Positions 1-10,200 of a stretch of DNA of 64,000 nucleotides are shown piece by piece. Below the pieces are notes generated by a model. That model was given only the letters and a program-made list of their open reading frames with translations, had not been told where the DNA came from and did no database searches. Every line of letters begins with the position of its first letter. The stretch's first letter is position 1. The stretch comes from Puffinus mauretanicus (lineage: Eukaryota; Chordata; Aves; Procellariiformes; Procellariidae), in assembly GCA_023333565.1 (NCBI GenBank), contig JAJKFH010000755.1, positions 1 to 64,000 of the forward strand, written 5' to 3'. The position numbers and the translations under genes are program-made.

Positions 1-128
1 CTCCTTTCAGGTAGTTGTAGAGCGCGATGAGGTCTCCCCTCAGCCTCCTCTTTTCCAGGCTGAACAGCCCCAGTTCCCTCAGCCGCTCCCCATCAGACTT
101 GTTCACCAGCTTCCTTGCCCTTCGTTGC
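1..128 (-). repeat. CR1 LINE fragment, cut by the window start
   Basis: The plus strand reads as the reverse complement of a CR1 3' region: the familiar stretch about fast 'gatgaggtctcccctcagcc' followed by a lung of 'ccaggctgaacagcccc' and 'ttccctcagccgctcc' matches avian CR1 copies. The element continues left of the window. Similarity fades around position 128, next to the GC-rich tRNA region. Confidence 0.85.
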
Positions 129-410
129 TTCACTGCCGGGTTTAGGGTCAGGCTGTGGGGGGAGGACCAGGGTCACGGCCCGGGCTAGGGTGCAGGTGGG
201 GATCAGGGGCCGGGTTCAGTGGGGGCCGGTAAGGGGCCGGGGGGCGGGGCCCCCCCGCGGCAGCCAGCGCCGCGCAGGCGCACACAGCCCCGCCGCGCGG
301 GGGCGGGGGGGGGAGAACCCGGCACTCCCCCCGCGTCGCCATGGAAACACTGCACAGAGTGGGCGGAGCGCGGACCTCCCGGCCCCGCCCCGCGCCGCTT
401 GCTCAGCGTC

Positions 411-567
411 GTCACCGCTAAGGGCCGCCGCGGCGAGCCTGGAGCGCAGAGCCCCGGTAGCGCGCCGTGATCGTATAGTGGTTAGTACTCTGCGTTGTGG
501 CCGCAGCAACCTCGGTTCGAATCCGAGTCACGGCATCGCTCCGGCGGTACCACGGCACACGGGCTCT
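411..567 (+). repeat. Left arm of inverted duplication carrying tRNA-His
   Basis: Positions 411-567 match the reverse complement of 827-983 over their whole length with few differences. The match covers the tRNA gene and about 50 bp of 5' and 32 bp of 3' flank. Shared flank examples are 'gtcaccgctaagggccgcc' upstream and 'acggcacacgggctc' downstream. The flanks differ slightly while the tRNA genes are identical, as expected for a duplication with selection or conversion on the tRNA. Confidence 0.85.
464..535 (+). tRNA. tRNA-His(GTG)
   Basis: This is a 72-nt cloverleaf. Acceptor stem GCCGTGA pairs with TCACGGC, followed by discriminator A. The GTG anticodon is at 497-499 and the T-arm/B box is GGTTCGAATCC. 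No intron is present and CCA is not encoded, as usual for a eukaryotic tRNA. The sequence appears identical to the standard vertebrate cytosolic tRNA-His. A run of seven T at 570-576 is a good RNA polymerase III terminator, so the gene looks functional. Confidence 0.95.
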
Positions 568-569
568 GC

Positions 570-576
570 TTTTTTT
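570..576 (+). terminator. Pol III terminator of the first tRNA-His
   Basis: A run of seven T residues lies 35 nt past the tRNA 3' end, the expected kind of RNA polymerase III stop signal. Confidence 0.7.
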
Positions 577-589
577 CCGACGCCGCCAT

Positions 590-673
590 GGTTTGGTTTG
601 GTTTGGTTTGGTTTGATTCGATTCGATTCGATTCGATTCGATTCATTTCATTTCATTTCATTTCATTTCATTT
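590..673. repeat. Composite pentanucleotide microsatellite
   Basis: Three successive pentamer tracts occur without a break: about five units of GTTTG, then about six of ATTCG, then about six of ATTTC. Each neighbour differs from the next by one or two bases. The tract sits in the spacer between the two convergent tRNA-His genes. Confidence 0.95.
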
Positions 674-815
674 TCCCGTTGCGCCGTGACTTACTCCCTC
701 GCCGCCCTGCAGAGTCCCCGGGGCTGGGGGTGGAGCCGGGAAAAAACATGTGAAACACCGGCGCGACGTGAAACCAAATGAGGATTAATGAAGTCGTCGG
801 AGAGGAAAAACCACG

Positions 816-820
816 AAAAA
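816..820 (-). terminator. Pol III terminator of the second tRNA-His
   Basis: The minus strand has a T5 run here, about 40 nt beyond the 3' end of the second tRNA; a second T5 follows at 806-810. Confidence 0.55.
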
Positions 821-826
821 GCTGCG

Positions 827-983
827 CGAGCCCGTGTGCCGTGCTACCGCGGGGGCGATGCCGTGACTCGGATTCGAACCGAGGTTGCTGCGGCCACAAC
901 GCAGAGTACTAACCACTATACGATCACGGCGCGCTACCGGGGCTCTGGGTGCGACGGGCGGCGCGGCGGCCCTTAGCGGTGAC
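827..983 (-). repeat. Right arm of inverted duplication carrying tRNA-His
   Basis: Reverse-complement partner of 411-567. Together the arms form a large palindrome with a spacer of about 260 bp that holds the pentanucleotide microsatellite. Confidence 0.85.
859..930 (-). tRNA. tRNA-His(GTG), second copy
   Basis: On the minus strand the 72-nt sequence is identical to the copy at 464-535, with the GTG anticodon read from 897 to 895. The two genes are convergent (3' ends facing). Acceptor stem, T-arm and B box are intact, so both copies look functional. Confidence 0.95.
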
Positions 984-2030
984 AGCGCGGAGCTCGCGGG
1001 GCGGGGCCGCCCTTCCACGCGCGACCCGCGCGTGGTGCGGGGGCGCGGCGCTCGCACGCCTGCTCTGCACTGGCAAGTGCGGCGCTGGGTTTGCCCGAGC
1101 ACCTGGCGAGCGGGCGAGCAATGCCCGGGCTCTGTGCGTCCCACGGGTGTTTGCACGACTAGCCCACGAGCGTCGCAGTGAGCTGGGGGATCCCTGCACA
1201 CGCGGGGACGGGTTTACACCAGCGTTGCACAAGCCACCTTCAGGGTTTTATTCCTTGTCATCCATGCACTGACTTGTGCGAGCAGGTCCTGGGCGCCCTC
1301 ACGCTACACCAACCCCAAGTTTAGGCGGCTTCAGCAACAGGACTGGATAAAGTCCACAGGGAGAAGGTGCTGCTCGTGTGCACCGAGGAACTGGCTCAGG
1401 GAGCATTTGCATACGGGCACCCCGAGCATCCCGTGGCATCATTAATCAGCAATCTCTGAACCAATTCCTGCTAATGCCTGGCGTTGGCACCTTCAGAGTC
1501 ACATCACTTCACCACTCCCGGTGCAAAAAAAAAGCAAGGAGATGCCAGCTGGGTGCACGCACGTGGGGGTGCGACTCCCACCATCCCGCATGAAAAAATG
1601 CTTTCCAACACACGCTGGCAGGCAACGTTTTTGCTCACTGCAGCTCCATCCATCCTGCGCTGCTCAGGGACCGGGCGATGTGACTTCGCACCGGCTTTGG
1701 AAGCCACATGTGCCTGGCTCTTTTCCCGGAAAGAATTTCCTGGGGTGGGGTAAAGGTTGGATTTCTGCTTTTAATAACTTCCCTCAAGGCTTGTTTCGCC
1801 TGGGGGTGAAAGTATCCGGGCAACCTTTTTTGGGCGGCACTGTGCCCTGCGTGGCCGCCCAGCTGGGCTCCCCCGCACGCCCTCACGGGCGGCCGGGCGC
1901 CTGGGCGTGAGCCCCGGGAGCAGCCGGGGCGGCTCCGGCCATGCAGCGCCCAGCCCAGCTCTTTGGACCGAGCTGTTAATTGGTAACCGGGGCGCAGGGC
2001 TGGGAGCTGTGTGGCCAGCGGGGTGGCGGG
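984..2030. other. Intergenic, no gene seen
   Basis: GC-rich to about 1250, then mixed composition. The open frames here lack family resemblance, and I see no splice-consistent coding signal. It may carry regulatory DNA for the flanking genes, but nothing specific can be named. Confidence 0.5.
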
Positions 2031-2760
2031 TGAGTGCAGGGGGCTGGCGGGTGCCAGGGCGGGGGGGAGCCGTGGGGCACAGGGGGGGCACGAGGCCGTG
2101 GGGGGCGTGAGGGCGTGGGGCATGGGGGCGTGAGGGTGTGAGGCACGAGAACATGGGGGGTGTGAGGGCGTGGAGCACAAAGACATGGGGGTGTGAGGGC
2201 ATGGGGCTAAGGACACAGGGGGCATGAGGGTGTGGGAGAGGGACCACGGGGTGTGTGAGACACGAGGACACGGGGTGTGAGGGTGTGGGAGCTTGCGAGG
2301 ACGGGGTGTGAGGGCGTGGGGAGCCACCGAGGACATGGGGTTGTGAGGAGTGGGGCATGAGGACATAGGGGGTGTGAGGACGTGGGGCACGAGGACATGG
2401 GGGGTGTGAGGGCATGCATGGGGCATGAGGACATGGGGGTGTGATGGCGTGGGGCACAAGGACATGGGGGTGTGAGGGCGTGGGGCATGAGGACACGGGG
2501 GGAGTGAGGGCGTGGGGCACGAGGCCATGGGGGGAGTGAGGGCGTGGGGCATGAGGACATGGGGGGTGTAAGGGCATGGGGCACGAAGACACGGGGGGCG
2601 TGAGGGCGCGGGGCATGAGGCCATGGGGGGCGTGAGGGCATGGGGCATGAGGACATGGGGGGTGTGAGGGCGTGGGGCACGGGGACATGGGGCATGTGAG
2701 GGCGTAGCGTGCAGGGACATAGTGGGGAGGGCAGAGGGGCGTGCGGCCACGGTGCACCAC
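2030..2760. repeat. G-rich minisatellite, unit about 32 bp
   Basis: Roughly twenty diverged copies of a unit resembling 'ggggcacgaggacatggggg' plus 'gtgtgagggcgt'. Strand asymmetry is strong (plus strand G-rich, minus strand C-rich). The long Pro/His/Ser-rich frames on the minus strand are a product of this repeat and are not proteins. The array becomes irregular at both ends. Confidence 0.9.
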
Positions 2761-2879
2761 GAGGCCATGGGGGTCCACGGGCACAGCATGAGGATACGGG
2801 GCACAATGGGGTGAGGAAGCACGTGGGGGGCACCCACCTGCTGCCCCACTAATTGGCTGTCTTCACCAATGAGGCTTCA

Positions 2880-4240
2880 CCAAAACAAAAGGTAGGTGAG
2901 CCACGTGTCGGGGGGTGACACTGGGGGGACCATGGAGGTGGCATCAGCCCAGGGGTCCTGGAGGACACTGAGCCTGGGAGGGATGGGAAGAGCCAGGAGC
3001 CCTGGGGGGGTCCAGAGCCCTGGGAGGTCTTGGAGGGGTCCCTTAATACTGGGTGTGCTGGAGGGGTCACTGAGCCCAGAGGGGTCCCGGGGGGGGATCC
3101 CTGAAACGGTGGTGGGCCTGGGGAGGGGGGTCCTCCTGATCCCTGCCAGGGTCCTGGTGAGGGGTCCCTAAGCCCCGCGGGGCTAGGGGGTGCTGGACGC
3201 CCTGGAGAAGGTCTGGGGTCCTGGGTTCCTACTGTGGCCCTGCTGCCAAGGAGCCTCAGTGGTCCCCCTTGGTGGCTCCACTGCCCTGTGGAGCCCACCA
3301 CTACCTTCAGCTGCTGTGAGGTCCCACGTTGAGGGAGACGTTCTCCAAAACTCCTCACCTCCACTTGTTTCATATGGGGCTGGGTCACTCCCTTCAGTGG
3401 ACCCTAATTCTCACACTGCGGGAAGCAGGCGATGACCCTGCTAACTCCACCTTCTTCATGCAGACCTCTACGACTCTCCTCCAAAAGCAAGAACAACTCT
3501 GTCAACTCCTTACTCCCTCTGTCCTCACACAGAAGTGCTCCTACAGTCGATCACTGCCTTCTCTGTGACTTCTCTGCTCTTCCCTCATCCTTCTCCAGGT
3601 AGAGGAACCGGGAGGGTGTCTAAATGGGATGCTCCAAGGGTTCCTGCCCTGGCATAACACTGGTTCTTCTGGCTTTACTGGACCAGTTCTCCCAGTATGA
3701 TCCTCCTTTAGAACCAGTCTCCATGCAAACTACCACTTATTCCTACCCATCGCTCCTGCACTGTACTAGTTATCAACATGAAAGGACCTTCTTCCTTCTA
3801 CTCGGTTGCACCAAAAGCTCTCGATGAGAGGTGCAGCCAGATTTATTTTTTGCAAAATCCCACTTGCAAAGGGGCTCACGGAGGCTGGTGCCACTGCCTC
3901 CATCTTGGAAGAGAAGTATCAGCTCTCCCTCCTGCATCTAATCCTCTCCTGTAATTCCTTGGAAGCACGGAAAAGCAAAGACCTTCCCAGAGTTACAGGA
4001 GAACAAGGAAGTTATCACACCAGCCCCATGGCTTGAGGACTCCATGGATGCTCCCTTGATGAGCTGGTGCAGGAACTGCTCTGAATCCCTACTGCAAAGG
4101 GCATTTTCTCTCGGAGACCCAAATTTGAAAATCAGGGTTGGACATCGTCCTTCCCGGAGCTGATCCCATCTTTCTCTCCCCAGCCAGCGTTGGTCCCTCG
4201 CAGTGCTGTTTCTCTAATGCATTGAAGCTGCGGCACTTCT
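2880..4240. other. Intergenic / SLC28A1 upstream region
   Basis: 2880-3200 is G-rich with loose repetition of 'ggggtcc' and 'gagccctggg' motifs. 3200-4240 is unremarkable. The SLC28A1 5' UTR and promoter must lie here or just upstream, but no TATA box or first exon can be fixed by eye. Confidence 0.4.
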
Positions 4241-4244
4241 GGAG

Positions 4245-7200
4245 ATGGAAGAAAACCAGATAACCCTGGACAATCTGGAGAAGGGCACAGACAACCCAGC
4301 TTTCAGCTCCATGGTAAGTCCCCCCGTCCCCCCGTCCCCACCTGTCGGGGTACAGGAGCTGCTCAGGGTGCTCCAGCTAATGATGTTTTCCAGGGGGAGG
4401 AGAGACTCTATGAGGAATGTGATGGAACTTGTGGTGAGAGCAAAGAGGAGAGGAAAGGAGAAGGGAAAGGGAGATTCTCCTCCTACTGCAGGTAACCCCT
4501 GGAGATGCGTGTATGTAGGGTATTTCCAGTGGTCACAGCAAGTCTGCAATCTTTGGGCCAGCAATTCTCCTGGAGCCAAACCTGATCTGGGAGCAGAGTA
4601 GGGTTATATTGACCACAGAGAGGAGACAGTGCATGATGGCTCCATATGGCTTTGTAGGGTGGCAGTGGCAGGTCTCTGTCCCCATAGCAGCCACTCAGAG
4701 CAAGCCTCCACTCATGGTGCCCAGAGTGTTGGGGTGTGTGGTGGGGTCTCCCCTGCCATAACGGGCCAGCTCGCTCCTCCTGGGAGTGGGCAGCCGAGCT
4801 GCTAGAGGCCACAGCACGCCTGTACCACCATGCTGCTGCTGCAAGAGCCCTCTGGGAGGTATGGTCATGACCTGGCTCCGTTGGGTTGGGTTGATCTTCA
4901 GGATCCATCTTCTGCGCCTCTCATGTCTCTGGCATGTGACTCTCCCCAGAATGGCCCTGCAACCAGCATCCAAGGCAAAGCGCTTCTGCAAGGCTCATGC
5001 CAAGGTGTTGAGACGGGTCGTCCTGGGGCTCCTTGGAGTAGGTGAGGACTTCCCGGCACTGAGACCCCATCTCCACATCCCTTTGGCTGGCCGTGCCCCC
5101 AGCCTCCAAGCACTGGGCATGGCCACCCGTGTGGAGGTTGTATCTGCTCCCACCAGCCCCACTGCCTGCCCCCTCCTCACCCCACCGCTCCTGCCCATGA
5201 GGGCTACCTGCACCTCGCTGTCCTCTTCCCCTTTCTCCACCTACCCAAAGGGTTTGCCGTGCCTCTTCTGCTCGCTCCACGTGCCCCCGGACATCTGAGG
5301 TGCTGTCACCAGTGAGCCTGGCTGCTGGGGTGGTGCTCCCTAAGTCCCCCTCGCGCACACGTGGGAGCCTCCAGGGTGGCCAGGGAAGGACATTTGGAGG
5401 AAATGAACCTCATTGTTGGCCCTGGTTAGTGTTATGAATCTGTGATCCTACGGCCCTGATGTTTCTGACCCCCAATGTGCCTTCTCCAGCCTACCTGTGC
5501 TACTTTATTGCGGCCTGTTGGCTCAACTTCCAGCGAGCCCTTGCCTTGGTTGTCATGACTGCTGTGGCTGTCTTCTTCATCTGCTGGAGCCTCTTCAAGA
5601 AATACTGTGGGGCAAAAGTATTGCTGCTCCTCAGCCCCATTTGGAAATGTTTCCAAAAGTCCTGGCCGTGGCTGAAATGGTGAGTCAGGAAAAGGCAGGG
5701 CCGGATCCCTCCCAGTGCCTGAGTCCCCTCTCCCGTGGCTGCCCTGCCAGCGTGACCAACGGCCTGTGGCGCTGGGCACATGCCCTAGTGCCATGCAGGC
5801 ACCTCATGAATGATGAGGCATGGCCCAGCCTGGGGACCACTTAAACGCCATGGCAGAAACTTGTCTTGCTACGCTACCGGAGTGGCATGATGGCTATTCA
5901 CACCCCTCATTTGTGTCCGAGCCCCAGGTTTCTTCAGATGCATGGACCTTACGGTGGTCTCTCCCGCACAATTAGCTCCTGCCCTTCGTGAGCTGCTCTC
6001 CCCATGGGGACATCCTCTCTGTGACACTCTGGGATTTCCTTTGCAGGTTGCTGTGGTTGGCCCTCCTGGGAGGCCTGATCACGTGGCTGGCTTTGGACAC
6101 CTCTAGAAATCCAGAGCAACTCATCTCATTAGCAGGCTTCTGCTTTTTGGTGCTGCTCCTGTTTGCCTGCTCCAAGCACCACAGCGCAGTATGTGTTTCA
6201 GGTGTGGCTTGGCCATTGGTCCCCTCACAGGAGGTGGCCACCCAGTGCTGGGGAACAAGCGCTTCCTTTCCACTAGCATCCCCTCGTGGCCCATCGCTGG
6301 AGCTCCGGGGAGGAAGCAGAAGCCCAGCAGGGCTCCTGGGCAGAGCTGGGCACAGCCTGGGGAGCTGAGCTGGTTGGGTGGACGGAGCCCCAAAGCCACC
6401 TCACTGCTCTGCTTTCCACTGCTCTCTTTCCCACTGCTCAACCCAGGGCTACCCTATAGTTCCTCCATTCTGTTTTCCACCATGTCTCTCATAGTGGGTC
6501 AGACCCAGAGACTCAGAACCAGACCCATGCCTGAGCTTCAGGTGCCTGTGGGTGGAGGGTGGACCTGAGCTTCAGGTGCCCTGCATGATTTGGGCAGAAG
6601 TGATTGAAGTCCCAGTGGCTTCCAACACAACCTGCTTCAACGTTTTGGGCAATCCCTCCATCCGCCTCCTCCAAGGCGTTTATGAACAAGTGTTGATCTA
6701 GTGGGTCTGTACTACCAGTCAAACCACCAGAAGGCTCTGTGCTCATCTCCTCCTGGCTAAGCCTGGCAGGTTATGTTCCACCAGCCAGTTCTTGAGTCCC
6801 ACCAACTCATCTTCTTCCTCTATCACCATCCTATGTTTGTGGGTTTCTGTGACACTTTCGTTATTAGCATCCCCATGACCCTCACCCAGGGCACAGCGTA
6901 ATGGTGTTTGCCATGTGCAGCTGCCGAAGTGGCAGGAAGTCAGAAAAGGAAGTCTGTAGGCTTTGCTAATGTCTCAGTTCCCATTCTCTTGGTTCCCAGG
7001 TGTCCTGGAGAGCCGTTTTCTGGGGTCTTGGCTTGGAGTTCTTATTTGGACTTTTCGTCCTCCGAACAACCCCCGGCGTCCAAGCTTTCCAGTGGCTGGG
7101 TGACCAGATCCAGGTACTGCATCTGCTCACACCATCCCATGCTTGTGCCCTCCATGTAGCCCTGCCCTGGGATCAGCAAGAAGAGCAGAGGGTGCCGTGG

Positions 7201-10200
7201 GGCGGAGAAGCTGTAGGGACTGCACGCTCACAAACATTTTTGTTTGGGATTGGAGAAAAGCCAGCTTTTTCCTGGTTTTCTGCAGCAGTCCAGACCCTTC
7301 GGTGCGGTCTCCCTTGCAGGCTGGAGCAGTGCCCCGTGGCTTGGAGACAGCCCACCAGTGTCTCCAGCTTAGGTTTCAGAGGGTCATTCTCTGGCGGGGT
7401 AGTGAAGTGAGCTGTGGGGCTGGGGGTACAGACCCCTGGTGGGCAGAAGGGAGATGTCAGGGAAAGAGCTAATGGAGATCTCCATCCTACCATGTAAATT
7501 CTCCACTTCCAGTTCTTCCTGGGCTACACCAGAGCTGGCTCCAGCTTCGTCTTTGGGAACACGCTCATTGAAGAAGTCTTTGCCTTTCAGGTCAGCTGGG
7601 GGAATGGGGTATGGGGAGGGAAAGGCAGAGCCTGGTTTTCTTCTGGTCTGGCTGCCTTGCTGGGTCCTGGAGAGCACGGAGCCAGGTTTGCTGCAGCAGA
7701 GCTCAACCAGCTCAAGGATGGATCTCCTTCAGCTTTGAACCCACCCATGGACCTCCTCAGTGCCATGGGGGATTTGCGCTGGTCCCTGACCCTCCTGCCA
7801 GCCTGGCCCAGTGTTGTGGCACCCCAATAGCATGAGCTAGCTATGCCATGCCCAGCTCCCCAAGTGTGCTTTGACGTGTTGCTCAGCTCTGCTTTAACCC
7901 TGTGCCCTGGTGCCTTTCCTGCAGACTCTCCCCATCATTGTTTTCTTCAGTTGTGTGATGTCCATCCTCTACTACCTCGGCATCATGCAGTGGCTCATTG
8001 TCAAGGTAGGGCCTCACACCTTGCTCTGGGATGGTGGTGGAAAGGAGAAGAACCTGGTGGGTTCTCTAACTACTATGATCAGCGGAGGGGTATCCCAGGA
8101 AAATTGGCATGGTACTAATTTGGGGTGATTTGTCCTGCTTAAAAGAACAGACACACAACCCCTCTTTCTTGCATGTCTTCCTGAGAAAGCCCAACCCTGG
8201 AGTTGTTGTTGCTACCTGGTCTGTGGGCGCTTCCCAAGATCACCTCTGTGCAGCTTGAGGGCCAAACAGTGCCCTGTTTCATGGGGTGGGTGGCAGGGTG
8301 CCAGAAGCCTTTGTGAACATGGTGGCTTTATCTTTCCCCAGATCTCCTGGCTGCTTCAGGTCTCGATGGGCACCAGTCCCACTGAGACCCTGAGTGTGGC
8401 GGGGAACATTTTTGTGGGACAGGTAAGGTCCTGGGCAGGAGATCCAGGTCCTCAGCCCTTGCAGCTGAGCCTGTCCTGGACGAAGGGTCTTCTCCTCCCT
8501 TCCCAGGAGACCTGCGGCCCTGCATGGCCCTGTTCCAAGGACAACAGGGTTTTCTCTCTCGCAGACCGAAGCTCCGCTGCTCATCCGCCCGTACCTTGCA
8601 GACATGACCCATTCAGAAATCCACGCTGTGATGACTGGTGGCTTTTCCACCATTGCAGGCAGCGTGATGGGTGCCTACATATCCTTTGGGGTGAGCGCAC
8701 GAGCAGATGTATGCCACATGCTCCCTGCTATGCAGTCTTGACGTGCAAGAACTGCCCTGGACTTGCGGGTGGGAGAAGACCCCCAGCAGGTGCCCCATGG
8801 TCCCCTTCTGTAAGCAGGATGAGGGCAGGGTGCCTCCATGTCCAGCCTCACCTTCGCTGGCCCGGCCAAAACCCCAGAGCCCTGCCAGGTAGAAGGCACT
8901 GCCGTGGGACCCTCACTGCGTGTCCTTGCACAGCGAGCAGGGCAAATCTCACTGCATCACGGGATAGTTCAGCCTGGAAGGACCCTCTGGGGATCTCTGA
9001 GCCACCCTCCTGCCCAAATGAGGTGATGGCAAAGCCCAAGGGGATGCCCAGGGCCTTGTCTGGGTTGGTGGTGAACATCCCCATGGATGGTCATCTCCCC
9101 CCACCTCTCTGGTCCACCCCACAGGTGCCTCAGTCCTGTGCCCCGACCCCCCCGGGCATGCCCTCTCCAGTTCATCCGTGTCTCAGCCCTGGACACGGTA
9201 TCCAGACATGGCCTCATCAGTGCTCTGTAATGGGGAATAAACCGTCCCCTCGACCTGCTGGCTAAGCTCCTACTATTAATTAGTCTCCTTAAACGGGGAG
9301 CCAGGGGTGAAAGGTCAGAGAAATGAGACGTTGCCACTCAGCGGGCAGGGGAGAGGTGGGACTGAGAGCTTGGCTCTTAGTCAGTGGGTAGAAGTTCGCA
9401 ATGTTGCACAACCTATTGTTCTGATACTGATAAAAAGGGACAAGGAAGGGACAAGAATCACCACGATTAGGTCAAACAGCAGGAGAGATTAACATCTCCG
9501 AGGCCACGATTGCTGCAGCTCCAGCAATGCCTCCATCCAGGCGAGCTGCCCTACGTGCCGTGGCCAGCTGAGATGGGAAAAACACAGACATTTTCCCCAC
9601 CCCGAGCAAACAGAGAGCCCTGGACTGCTCCGAGCGTCGCTGGCTGATACCAGCCACGTGCTGGGGTGCCCTGGGGTGGCACGCCACGGGGCGCAGCCTT
9701 GCACGGAGGTGCCTAAGCCCACGGTCTGCACATTGCAGATAGATGCGGCATCACTGATCGCAGCCTCCGTGATGGCTGCACCCTGCGCCCTTGCCATGTC
9801 CAAACTCGTCTACCCTGAAGTGGAAGAGTCCAAGTTCAAGGGCAAAGCAAGCATCCGCCTCTCCAGTGGGTGAGTGTGAGGAGAGGGATGGTGGAGTGAG
9901 GCTGCATGTGTCCTGCCAGTGCAGGGAACCCATGGGGGCAATTTGGGGGCACAAATGGACATTGCAGGTGGTCCGAGGTTGGGAGAGCCTGTAGTGTGCA
10001 GAGATCCATGGAGTGAGAGCTGACCTTGCACAGGGGATGCCTGGCCACATGAGCCCATTGGGGTCTTTTTCCATGCAGGGAAGAGCAGAACATCCTGGAA
10101 GCTGCAAGCAATGGGGCTGCCGCCTCTGTGGGGCTTGTGGCCAACATCGCAGCCAACCTTATTGCCTTCTTGGCGGTGCTGGAGTTCATCAACGCTGCCC

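Noticed and set aside
115..753. 212-residue open frame over the first tRNA-His and microsatellite
   Set aside because: It crosses a functional tRNA gene and a pentanucleotide repeat; its similar peptide in the second copy simply reflects the inverted duplication.
1635..2849. 404-residue minus-strand open frame rich in Pro, His, Ser, Cys
   Set aside because: It is a translation of the G-rich minisatellite; other frames of the same array are equally long, and no splice or family signal supports it.
6590..6830. Possible transposon fragment in SLC28A1 intron 5
   Set aside because: Composition differs slightly from its surroundings, but no ordered match to CR1 or another family could be recognised.
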